Shown in pieces: positions 55,166 through 64,000 of a DNA stretch of 64,000 nt. The DNA is from Paraphysomonas bandaiensis (Eukaryota; Chrysophyceae): the NCBI GenBank assembly GCA_965644295.1, contig CBFFRP010000159.1:61676-125675 (forward strand), in the 5' to 3' direction. Made by a program: the position numbers and the translations under genes. The stretch's first letter is position 1; each line of letters opens with the position of its first letter. The notes beneath the pieces are model-generated. The model did no database searches. It worked only from the letters and a program-made list of their open reading frames with translations, and had not been told where the DNA came from.

Positions 55166-58100
55166 CTAGAGGCGGAAAAAACTGTAGGCAGAGGAAAAAA
55201 CTCTAAGCATTTTTTTCGAAGTATTTTCACATTCCAGACACCATATTACACACAGTTTCATAGGTTAAGGTACCCCACATATGGCAATCATACGATCCAC
55301 CATGTGACTATTGTACAACTCTCCAAGTACCTTTGGTAAGGATATGCAATTGTTTAAGTGATGTATTGACTGAAGTTGTTAGTTCTTTTTCATTAATTCG
55401 AAAATGCTCTCAACTCGTTCAGGAGTAAGTCGAGCGCCTCCAACAGGTAAAACACATGAAGAACGGCTGAACAACGCAATATATTATCATGAAAAGCTGG
55501 GCATGAGTATGGAAAAGGCTGCGATCCTAGCTTCTGTTAACAGAAATACGCTGTCAGCGTAAGTAATTTAAAACTGAACCTGTGTATTGTTGACTCAACT
55601 TTCGGTGCAGTGCTCTTAGAAGGCAAAAGAATGATGAACCAGTTCATGTTTCCGTAGGAAGAAAGCGACTTTTGTCGGATAGTGGTGTGGTTAAGCTGCA
55701 GAGAACGATTACTGACCTGTCGATGGACCTTGGTAGTCCTGAGGCGAGTATAGAGTTTGGAAAACGCTTTCAAGATTCAGTAAAAGAGGAACGCAATAAT
55801 CGCGTTGCGAAAGTCATTTATTCGGCTAGAACAGAGAGGAAATATAAACAGCGGGCGCAATTACTTACTTATCAAGCAGAAAAAAAGCCCCAGGGGAGAA
55901 TCGATGCATACAGGAATTTAAGGACGCCAATTTCTTTTTGTGCAATGCTCACCTACTTGCAGACCTTTGTACCAAGGGAGCTATTTTTCAGCAGTGATGA
56001 CGTTTCGATATTGCTGAATGGTATGCACGAAAAGCCAGTCGTTCTGACAACCGAGGCTGCTCTCCAGCAATTAAAAGCGTTAAATTTATCCGTGTCAAGT
56101 CAGGAAACTCATCAAAAACAGAGAGTCGTGTCCTTCAACTGTACTATTGCTGGAGATGGGCGCCTTATGTGCACCGTTATTAAGTTTGCGGATAGAACAT
56201 TTTCAGACTTTGATGGGAAACCGCGGCTTTATAGAGTGGATACTGGCCTTTATGTGTGCTTATATCCTTATGGTATTCCAGATTCTACAGTGGATAAACA
56301 TGTCTATCAAGGAGCTATTATTCCAGAGGTTAATTCTCGCCGCGAATCTCTTCAGAATTCACGCCGAGAGGTTGAAGTTGTTTTATCTCCTGAGGATGGT
56401 GCAGTCGTTTACCCTGGAGTGGTTTCTTCAGAAAACGGACATAGCAGCTCTTCAACACATGAATATCTTGTCCTTGCCTGCGATGGTGCCAGTGGACAGA
56501 TTCAAGCCATCGAGAATTACTTACATCCACGAAGCCAACGTAAGGGTATGAAACATATCTGGGCGAAATACGCAGGGGGTTGTAGTATGATTCAATCTGC
56601 GAATGACAAAGGTTCATGTCATCGCACCCTCCACAAACAGTTCCATTCACCGCACTTTAAGTATGATAATTCTGCTGACCCTCCAGGGCAGGAATGGGCC
56701 GTTGTAAAGGAGGTGTTAAAAAGGTATCTGCGTTTGGACTCCTTTAAAACGATATGGAAGTGTATGTGCAATGCTAGGCCATTTTTAAGCAAATCATTTA
56801 ATGAGCAATCAATTCAGCATGCGTTTGACAATGCTGGCGTTGTAATGATTGCAACTGGGTTATGTGATGTTGTTACCATTTTGAGCCACTGCCCACACTT
56901 CAGAGAATTGTCCGAGGAACAAGTGAATTTCCTTCTAGGTACTTTACCTCGATTCTCTAAAGTTTTTGAGGAGTATCGTTATATACCAGAGTGTATATTT
57001 GAAGAAATACTCAAAGGTGACTCAAACATAGACGGCATAGATAATTGCCCACATCGAGTTGGAAAGCCGCTGAACAGATTGGCGGTGAATCGACAGCGAT
57101 GTTTACTTCTCGGTGATTCCAGTCTGTTAGAGCATCAACAAATGATGAAAGAGGATAATGATTCCAACTTTATTAATACCAAATGGAGGACAGAAAGGTG
57201 TGCAGCAGAAAGGTGTAAAGAAAAACAAAAACCTGTGAAAACTACCAGATTACGGCGGTGCTCTGTGTTGGTATGTAGAACAACAGATCCTGGTACACCG
57301 AACAATAGATGGATCAGCTGTCCCACAAAAAATTGTCGCCAGATTGTCTGTGGCAAGTTGCAGTGCAGAGAGCAACTAAGCATCCACATGGAGTCTTGCT
57401 GTGGCATCCAGCAAGTTGATATGGCGTGAATGTGTTTATACGCAACACGTATGCGTACATTATATCGAACATCGAACCTTTGTATTTGCTATCGCTTTTG
57501 TATTTGTTACCGCTTTTTTATTTGTTACCGCTTTTTTATTTGCTATCGAACTTTGTTTGTATTTGTATCTCGTGATTTAATTTTTGTTCACATGCGACTT
57601 TTTGTAATAATAGCTTGTATTTAATCTGTGCACTTTTGTGGCGTCATTATTTATCCTGTGTCGTTATGTAATAGTACTCCTTCATTTAGTAGTATATTAG
57701 TAGAGTATAACGATTGGAACAAGAAGGCTGTCTTTAAACCACAAATATCAACTAAACGGTCATGATAACAATAATATATATAGGTTGTGGGTGAGATTAT
57801 CAGAGATGATACGTAACAGTGTAGCAGTAGTAGAAGTCATTGGAATCGTAAATTACAGAAGCTTGTTGCACATATAATGAAGGCACACTATCTAAGGATG
57901 AATAATAAAGGGGTTACGTATTCTACATGTCGCTATAAATGTTGTCTGTCAGTTTTATACGGTCACAACTCGCATAAATATCTCTATAAACTCGCATAAT
58001 TTATCTACATATAATCGTATTTCCAGACCAACAGTGAAAGACATATTAACCTGAACAAGAAAATGAAGTTAAATTATTTATAATAACTCACTATAAACAT

Positions 58101-58933
58101 CCAATTTGATTGGGTAGGGTTGATATCATATCATACGACATTTCGTTACAAGTGACATAAGTGCGAACTGTATTGCTTTGCAAAGTAGCAACTCATCCAA
58201 TATGGCCTTAATATTTCATCAAAGCATACTTACATGAATCAAACCATTATAACAGTATCATAAACAGTCATTGAGGTTAAATTCACTGCAAAATAGGACT
58301 ACTACACCCGTGGTTGGAAGGGGTTTGGGACCATGGGTGTCAATACCGCATATAGAGCTCAGTCAATGAGTGAACATAATTCCAACAAAATAAGAGATGA
58401 ACGTCAATATCATGATTTCATATCACTCAAATATTAAGAATAATACGATTCTTTGAATTTGGGGACATGTGGGATCATCAAGTGCAACAAGGAAGATGCA
58501 ATTAGGGAGAGGTCTCCTACAGTGACCTGTGCATATTTCTTGACCGTTTTTCAATGAATCCAGAATAAGAACTCATGATCTCATCTTTGCAATCACAACA
58601 TTGTTATCAGCAACTGGTCTCTGCTATGTACCTCACAGTGAGTTCAGGAGCTCTCCATCAACTGTGAATTTTGATGCAGGATAACAATTGCAATCTTACA
58701 ATCAAATTTCCACCAAAACTTGTGGAAGTTGGACTCCACACCTCCAGAATAGCATGTTCTATTGGTAACCCAGTGTGTTTATGTGGTATGTCTCAATGTT
58801 GGAGCATATGATTGACATATGGAGGGCACTTTAAACTATGAAAGTGTGTGGAATACGGTGCCCGGAATGTGCAAATGACTCAAAAAAACTGCCTAGAGTT
58901 TTTTCCTCTGCCTACAGTTTTTTCCGCCTCTAG
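55166..58933 (+). mobile_element. TIR transposon B (3.8 kb) with transposase gene
   Basis: Terminal inverted repeats of about 49 bp with two mismatches. They start CTAGAGGCGGAAAAAACTG and continue TAGGCAGAGGAAAAAACTCT; left 55166-55214, right 58885-58933. Both sides are flanked by AATT (55162-55165, 58934-58937); reading the duplication as TA is equally possible. One intact transposase gene occupies 55404-57429. The remaining 1.4 kb (57430-58884) has no gene, only AT-rich sequence. Confidence 0.9.
55404..57429 (+). CDS. probable DDE transposase of element B
   Basis: Exons 55404-55558 and 55611-57429 (52-nt intron, GTAAGT to GTGCAG) give 657 residues. The N-terminus holds a helix-turn-helix-like segment (EERLNNAIYYHEKLGMSMEKAAILASVNRNTLSA) of the Psq/pogo kind. 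Candidate acidic catalytic blocks are LFFSSDDVSILLNG and LVLACDGASGQIQAIEN; the third acid is not certain. The C-terminus is Cys-rich (CSVLVC, WISCPTKNCRQIVCGKLQC, ESCC), probably a zinc-binding domain. Position between long inverted repeats supports the role. Superfamily is undecided; the ends and a possible TA duplication fit a Tc1/mariner-pogo relative. The frame is undamaged, so the element may be recent. Confidence 0.8.
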
Positions 58934-58937
58934 AATT

Positions 58938-59028
58938 AGTGGCCTGAGGGGCGTATGGGATTGCCTGGTGTACGTCTGTGCCCCCCGTCGGTAGGATGGA
59001 TGTATAGTATAGTACTACAGTACTACTG
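58938..59028. other. transposon flank before the tetranucleotide array
   Basis: Begins AGTGGCCTGAGG, the inverted complement of the left flank of transposon A (GAGGCCACT), then leads into the (TATG)n array. No gene. Confidence 0.5.
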
Positions 59029-59276
59029 TACGTATGTACGTATGTATGTATGTATGTATGTATGTATGTATGTATGTATGTATGTATGTATGTATGTATG
59101 TATGTATGTATGTATGTATGTATGTATGTATGTATGTATGTATGTATGTATGTATGTATGTATGTATGTATGTATGTATGTATGTATGTATGTATGTATG
59201 TATGTATGTATGTATGTATGTATGTATGTATGTATGTATGTATGTATGTATGTATGTATGTATGTATGTATGTATG

Positions 59277-59310
<34 letters not shown>

Positions 59311-59490
59311 TGTATGTATGTATGTATGTATGTATGTATGTATGTATGTATGTATGTATGTATGTATGTATGTATGTATGTATGTATGTATGTATGTATG
59401 TATGTATGTATGTATGTATGTATGTATGTATGTATGTATGTATGTATGTATGTATGTATGTATGTATGTATGTATGTATGTATGTATGTA
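59029..59490. repeat. (TATG)n tetranucleotide array, about 460 bp
   Basis: The longest array in the window, almost perfect, with one TATA-for-TATG change near 59278-59282 and CGTATGTACG at the left edge. It ends about 170 bp before the C-CAP/TPR gene. Confidence 0.98.
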
Positions 59491-59659
59491 CAGCAGTAGG
59501 AGTATGTGCACAGAAGTATGTCGAGAAACAGCCCCACATTTCTATGTAGGAAGGTTTTTATATAGTGGTAGTGTATACTTTGGTATACAGTCCTCTCTCT
59601 AGTTTGCTGTTAACCGCTCGTTCATTAAATAATCCACATACTATTGACCTGCACACACC

Positions 59660-60985
59660 ATGAAATCCGCTGGAGAACCCGCTCATGGAGTAGGTGATCG
59701 CAATACCTACTACAACAAATGGGACAAGTTTGCAAAAGAGTCTGTTTCAGAGATAGAGAATGAAGAGGCAGAGATTAAGAAGCAACTTGAGCAACAGGCT
59801 GCAGGTACTCCTGTCAGTTTGGCAGAGAAAAAGGACTTAGAGAAGAGGGAAGCCCTCAAAGAGGCGAAGAAGATGTGGGATGGTGTATCAGCTTCTCAAG
59901 AAGCCAGTAAAGTTATTGTTGAGGACGAAAAGGATTTGAAGCAGCGTGTGCTCGAGTTTGACACACAGTCTCGTCGAGTGTTAGTATTGAAGAATAATAG
60001 CGACTGTCATTACTATATGCCTCATGACCAGAAACTTGTGAAGCTTTTCGTTGAAGGGTGTTCGCGGTGCAAGCTACACATAGATGGCTCCCTCGTTACA
60101 AGCACAGTTGAGTTATCGAGATGTGAAGATATCACCATATCTTTCATGAAACAGCCGACTCATACTGTTCAAGTTGATATGTCTTCAAATGTGACAGTTT
60201 ACTATGCTGAGCGCCTCTTTGATGATAACTGTAAAGTGTATCATTCGGGTGTTCGAAACTTACGCGTGGACTATGACCATGTGGGTGATGGAAACACGAA
60301 ATACCAAGTTTTGGATGATATAGAGCTGTGTGAGATGCATGATAAACTGAATACTCCAAGTTCTGCTTTGACATCTGATCGTCAATTTGTTACGACTTTC
60401 GTGGACGGTGACTTGATCACCGATCTTGTCGTGAGAGATGCTGGTGGCCACCCAACTACTTTGCGTGAACTAGAACAGCGTAGGAAGGCTGTGGAAGCCG
60501 CTGCTCTGGAGAAGGGCTTGGACCTAAACTGCGAGCAAGTGCAGAAAATGATTCATGAGTATGACCCTGTGACCCCCCAGCACCAAGGCAGGAAACACAA
60601 GGACGAGGGAAACAAAGCATTCAAAGAGTGCGATTATGCTCAAGCTTCTGTTCATTACACCCAAGCCATCGACTGTCTACAGGTAGTAGCAGATGAAGCA
60701 GAAGGGCGGGATATACTCGCCACGGTATACTCCAATCGCTCGGCATGTTCTCTGAAGTTAGGTGACCATGCCACCGCCCTTGCTGATGCCAATGCTTCAC
60801 TAGAAATAGATCCCGACCACATCAAGTCGAATTTTCGAAAGGGACTTGCTCTCCACGCGATGGGAAGGTATCGCGAGGCGTGTCCAGTGCTAGGCCGTGC
60901 TCTACACCTGCAACCGAATAATGCACAAATCAAGTCTGCTTTGCAATTTGCCGAGCGCAAAGCTATGTTGGAAGGACAGAGGTAG
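59660..60985 (+). CDS. C-CAP/TBCC-like beta-helix protein with C-terminal TPR co-chaperone domain
   Basis: A single 441-codon exon. The N-terminus (YYNKWDKFAKESVSEIENEEAEIKK) is a charged helix resembling the lead-in of SPAG1/RPAP3-type TPR proteins. Residues about 105-215 repeat short hydrophobic strands with Cys (KLFVEGCSRCKLHIDGSLV, TVELSRCEDITISFM, TVQVDMSSNVTVYY), characteristic of the C-CAP/TBCC right-handed beta-helix. A TPR trio closes the protein (HKDEGNKAFKECDYAQASVHY, ATVYSNRSACSLKLGDHATALADA, SNFRKGLALHAMGRYREA), with the Lys/Asn/Asn/Lys/Arg pattern of the carboxylate clamp that binds Hsp70/Hsp90 tails. I infer a cytoskeletal adaptor linking actin- or tubulin-type clients to chaperones. 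The fusion is clear; the function is inferred. Confidence 0.85.
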   Translation: MKSAGEPAHGVGDRNTYYNKWDKFAKESVSEIENEEAEIKKQLEQQAAGTPVSLAEKKDLEKREALKEAKKMWDGVSASQEASKVIVEDEKDLKQRVLEFDTQSRRVLVLKNNSDCHYYMPHDQKLVKLFVEGCSRCKLHIDGSLVTSTVELSRCEDITISFMKQPTHTVQVDMSSNVTVYYAERLFDDNCKVYHSGVRNLRVDYDHVGDGNTKYQVLDDIELCEMHDKLNTPSSALTSDRQFVTTFVDGDLITDLVVRDAGGHPTTLRELEQRRKAVEAAALEKGLDLNCEQVQKMIHEYDPVTPQHQGRKHKDEGNKAFKECDYAQASVHYTQAIDCLQVVADEAEGRDILATVYSNRSACSLKLGDHATALADANASLEIDPDHIKSNFRKGLALHAMGRYREACPVLGRALHLQPNNAQIKSALQFAERKAMLEGQR

Positions 60986-61616
60986 TGAGACACCTATGCT
61001 ACCTGCCACCCGCAGTGAATTTAATCTAGATTGAAACTCTAAAATCTTAGAGCGGACTCCATCCATAAATAACTACTTAATATATTTCTAATCTATTTTC
61101 TGAGAATTAAACTAATTTGTCGTATACTCTGCTAAGTCGTTAACTTTATCAGATGTCGATTGTGAAAGTCTTATTATTAGCAGTAGTTAGATGAAGACTA
61201 ATCAAGCTAGATCGACGCTACCTGTAACTAACTAGCACAAATTCTCATATCCTACTCCTACCTACTATGTAACGCTACAGTAGCACAAAGTCGCTACAAG
61301 CACCAAGGTGCAACCACTTCCGTTCTTGTATGTGAGGGAGAAGCTCTCTATGGACTATGGACGTTAGTCCTTAAGGTAGAGAAGGATTAATCAAGGGCAC
61401 ACCCCTTGGGGTGGGGCTCCTCAGGACTTTGTGGAGATGGATTCTGAATCAGTGAGACAAGTGTTCTTAACCTGAGATACATTGGGAATATATTGGGGCT
61501 CCGGCGTGTCTTTGAATGGTTCCAGCTGCGAATTGGGCCTCGGGCAGAGGCGTCTCCGCTGAGGCTGGGTGGTGGAAGAGGAAGGCAACCGGAGAGGCGC
61601 GATAGGTCTCCGCTTT
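60986..61616. other. intergenic with LINE tail and GC-richer segment
   Basis: 61160-61330 is a reverse-strand LINE tail (separate entry). 61330-61616 is GC-richer than its surroundings (GGCACACCCCTTGGGGTGGGGC, GGGCAGAGGCGTCTCCGC) and may be the upstream part of that retroelement. No gene. Confidence 0.5.
61160..61330 (-). mobile_element. LINE 3' tail fragment, reverse orientation
   Basis: Read in reverse it contains ACGGAAGTGGTTGCACCTTGG, GTGCTTGTAGCGAC and GTAGCGTTACATAGTAGG, as in the LINE at 49144-49215. It continues to a terminus similar to the copy at 9590. Confidence 0.8.
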
Positions 61617-61822
61617 AAGTCGAGGTAATACCAAAACCTGGTAAAGCAATTTCACCAGGTTTCATATATAAGTATTGAGTTATTATTTTACTGTAATTTG
61701 TATCTGAGAGGTTAAAGATAAAGAAAAAGTCGCAAGTATAGTTGTTATTAGCAGTATTTATTGCGTTAAAAGTTGGCCCTGCTATTATTACTTGTGTTTT
61801 GTAATATCATATTCTCATATAG

Positions 61823-62675
61823 CTACACCTGCTTCGCTTGAGACTGCAAACGCTCCAACCGAATAGCCTGATTTCGGATACATTGCATACGCATATAGCC
61901 ATCTTTACCACTACTACTTACAGTAGTATTAGTACCTATGCTCGGAAACGACGCGGCAACAGCCGCTGGGGGCACATTGCTAGTAGGTGGAGGATCATAA
62001 GCAGGTGAAGGATCATAAGCAGTTAGTACAGTGTATAGTAACAACGCACAACAATAATCAGAACAATACCGCATATATACGACATACGACCCCGTCACCA
62101 TCTTTATGAACAGTATTACTTACCCTGCTCGTGCGCTTTCGTGGTATCTCTTCCTCCGCCTCCGGGTCGTCGTTGGATATGTCGCCACGAATGTTGACAA
62201 CATTCTTCTTCCCGTTGCACTTCTCCTACACCATAATATGTACACAGTTAGTGCAGTGTATAGTAACAACGCACAACAATAATCAGAACAATACCGCATA
62301 TATACGACATACGACCCCGTCACCATCTTTATGAACAGTATTACTTACCCTGCTCGTGCACTTTCGTGGTATCTCTTCCTCCGCCTCCGGGTCGTCGTTG
62401 GATATGTCGCCACGAATGTTGACAACATTCTTCTTCCCGTTGCACTTCTCCTACACCATAATATGTACACAGTTAGTGCAGTGTATAGTAACAACGCACA
62501 ACAATAATCAGAACAATACCGCATATATACGACATACGACCCCGTCACCATCTTTATGAGCAGTATTGCTTACCCTGCTCGTGCACTTTCGTGGTATCTC
62601 TTCCTCCGCCTCCGGGTCGTCGTTGGATATGTCGCCACGAATGTTGACAACATTCTTCTTCCCGTTGCACTTCTC
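61823..62675 (-). pseudogene. exon-like units of an element-encoded gene
   Basis: On the minus strand, blocks 62574-62675, 62349-62450 and 62124-62225 are each bounded by GGTGTAG and GTAAGT/GTAAGC, and each is 102 nt. Reading from the acceptor gives EKCNGKKNVVNIRGDISND then DPEAEEEIPRK. A possible last exon, 61823 to about 61981, can end SGKDGYMRMQCIRNQAIRLER-stop in one frame. The reading frame joining the last exon is uncertain. No family is recognised. It may be a working or decayed gene carried by family C. Confidence 0.35.
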
Positions 62676-62858
62676 CTACACCATAATATGTACACAGTTA
62701 GTGCAGTGTATAGTAACAACGCACAACAATAATCAGAACAATACCGCATATATACGACATACGACCCCGTCACCATCTTTATGAGCAGTATTGCTTACCC
62801 TGCTCGTGCACTTTCGTGGTATCTCTTCCTCCGCCTCCGGGTCGTCGTTGGATATGTC
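62097..62858. repeat. 225-bp tandem repeat, three units plus a partial
   Basis: Units start at 62097, 62322, 62547 and 62772 (truncated at about 62858). Differences are only a few bases, for example ATGAACAGTATTACTT versus ATGAGCAGTATTGCTT, so the expansion is recent. The last 75 bp of the unit also precede 62097. Confidence 0.97.
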
Positions 62859-63180
62859 GCCATGTCTGAGAGTGGTATCAGCTCTGCAGCAATCTGATGT
62901 ATGTGTACGTGTCTGTCTGTCTGTCTGTGTGCTCAGGAGGTGTGATCCACACAACAATGAACACCTCATCCGATAAACCACACCTCCTGAGCACTCCTCA
63001 CTGTCATCAACAATGTCACCATATTAACATCAGAAGATACTAACTCAGAAGATACATGCATCACTCTATATGTATGCATGTGTATGGTGTGTTAAGTTAT
63101 GCATATATATATATTATTGTCATGATGTGCGTGTTGTAAGCACTGCTCGTGCAGTGTGGTTGCGGTGTAGTATGATGGGT
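62857..63180. repeat. duplicated segment, copy 1
   Basis: Starts CTGAGAGTGGT, contains the 16-bp inverted repeat, and ends in CACTGCTCGTGCAGTGTGGTTG and GGTGTAGT. It aligns with 63413-63730 with small indels in the TG-rich parts. Confidence 0.85.
62929..62994. repeat. perfect 16-bp inverted repeat
   Basis: GTGCTCAGGAGGTGTG at 62929-62944 pairs with its exact complement at 62979-62994 across a 34-nt loop. The same structure recurs at 63482-63547. Confidence 0.95.
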
Positions 63181-63412
63181 TCAATGTTCAGGTGGGCTCA
63201 AAGCAGGGGGAATAGGAAGTGTTCTAACGTGCACAATCAAACGATGTTATAATGTTTCGTCTGCTTGTACTTGTTGGACCTCTCTACACGAGTCCACACT
63301 CCTCAATCCACTGTATGAGGCTCTGTGCTACAGCCTCGTGACCAAACACTGTCATGAAGACCTTCCTGGAAGGCAGTTATAAGCCTGCAACTCTGAACCA
63401 CATAGTAAGAAG

Positions 63413-63730
63413 TGTCATCTGAGAGTGGTGTGACCTCTGCAGCATTCGGAGGTGTGTGTATGTATGTGTGTGTCTGTCTGTGTGCTCAGGAGGTGTGATC
63501 CACACAACAATGAACACCTCATCCGATAAACCACACCTCCTGAGCACTCCTCACTGTCATCAACAATGTCACCATCTAAGCACCAGAAGATACTGACTCA
63601 GAAGATCCATCCCTCTATATGTATGTATGTGTGTGTGTGTGTGTTAAGTTATGCATATGTATTATGGTCAAGATGTGCGTGTTGTAGTCACTGCTCGTGC
63701 AGTGTGGTTGCGGTGTAGTGTGATGCACAC
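63413..63730. repeat. duplicated segment, copy 2
   Basis: Second copy of 62857-63180. The intervening 63181-63412 is not duplicated. Confidence 0.85.
63482..63547. repeat. perfect 16-bp inverted repeat, second copy
   Basis: Arms 63482-63497 and 63532-63547 and the loop sequence are the same as in the first copy, while nearby TG-rich sequence has diverged. Confidence 0.95.
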
Positions 63731-64000
63731 CGCGTCCTCACCACACACTCATGACGCGTGTTCGACGCTCTTGTGGGGCGTTTTTGGTCAAATTCAAATT
63801 TTTTTTGTACGTGTTTTTCTATATGTTATGCTGCGCCGTGCTCGATCTGGGCGCACATGCATGTCTAGATGTGTCCGGTGCGAGGAACATATTTTGAAAT
63901 GCATGCACTTCATCTCCATGTGCAGTTAGTTTCTATCACATCAACACCATATCAATAGTAGCATGTGATGTGATGTGATGTGATGTCATCTGGGACACAC
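63731..64000. other. window end, no supported gene
   Basis: Contains a plus-strand open frame to 63929 without recognisable content, and a short (TGATG)n run at 63964-63986. Confidence 0.35.

Larger units (their letters stand above)
61617..62858. mobile_element. second copy of TIR family C, left part
   Basis: 61617-61991 is nearly identical to 42507-42884, starting AAGTCGAGGTAATACC. It runs through the LINE target site without interruption (GCTAGTAGGTGGAGGATCATAAG). It continues past the point where the first copy is internally deleted, into a 225-bp tandem repeat. No right terminal repeat is visible before the end of the window. Confidence 0.8.

Noticed and set aside
58893-59602. Long open frames of Tyr-Met-Tyr-Val-Cys or His-Thr-Tyr-Ile repeats on both strands (also at 33242-33619, 39658-39990 and 53313-53643)
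   Set aside because: They are translations of the (ATGT)n tetranucleotide arrays, which lack stops in every frame. No gene is implied.
1-64000. tRNA or rRNA genes
   Set aside because: No T-arm-like GGTTCRANNC context paired with a plausible acceptor stem was found by eye, and no rRNA core sequence was seen. A covariance-model scan would be needed to exclude a diverged tRNA.

Overview
The window is nuclear DNA from a flagellated, intron-rich microbial eukaryote. The species cannot be named from the sequence alone. Short GT-AG introns (many about 48-75 nt) interrupt most host genes, and TAA, TAG and TGA all act as stops. The gene set is eukaryotic: IFT121/WDR35, snurportin, LSm2, ribosomal protein eL39, a RhoGEF and an ER-Golgi L-type lectin. 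WDR35 implies a cilium or flagellum. A membrane-bound hybrid histidine kinase and an isopentenyl phosphate kinase argue against an ordinary animal or fungus.

Layout. 1-8.4 kb: a double-PH membrane-anchored protein (+), WDR35 (-) and a TPR gene or fragment whose start is a 36-bp coding minisatellite (+). 10-17.2 kb: a 2,233-residue GAF-like/coiled-coil protein (-). 17.7-19.6 kb: eL39 (+) and LSm2 (-), each with an intron directly after the ATG. 20-25.7 kb: a many-exon coiled-coil protein (+). 26.2-27.7 kb: snurportin (-). 28.5-30.9 kb: an intronless secretory-pathway P-loop protein with collagen-like Gly-rich segments (+). 31.6-33.2 kb: an ERGIC-53/VIP36-like lectin (-). 34-35.5 kb: a type I membrane protein (+). 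36.7-39.6 kb: a B-box/DH/PH RhoGEF (-). 40-41.3 kb: isopentenyl phosphate kinase (+). 50.2-52.7 kb: hybrid histidine kinase (-) with one in-frame stop. 59.7-61 kb: an intronless C-CAP plus TPR protein (+).

The second half is a mobile-element nest. A terminal-inverted-repeat element (42.5-49.7 kb) is split by a 5'-truncated LINE (endonuclease, RT, RNase H, zinc motif) with a 13-nt target duplication. The LINE itself is split, in frame, by a 1.3-kb insertion with a 5-nt duplication. A second copy of the TIR element at 61.6 kb preserves the empty LINE site. At 52.9-58.9 kb two related TIR transposons sit head to tail, separated by AATT; the right one encodes a probable DDE transposase. LINE 3' tails are scattered on both strands, long (ATGT)n/(ACAT)n arrays lie close to genes, and the right end carries a 225-bp tandem repeat containing an exon-like unit plus a duplicated segment with a perfect 16-bp inverted repeat.

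Functional links: snurportin and LSm2 both serve U-snRNP/RNA metabolism; the lectin, the type I membrane protein and the P-loop protein are secretory-pathway proteins. There is no operon-like organisation. Exon coordinates were worked out by hand from splice consensus and frame continuity. No database search was possible.
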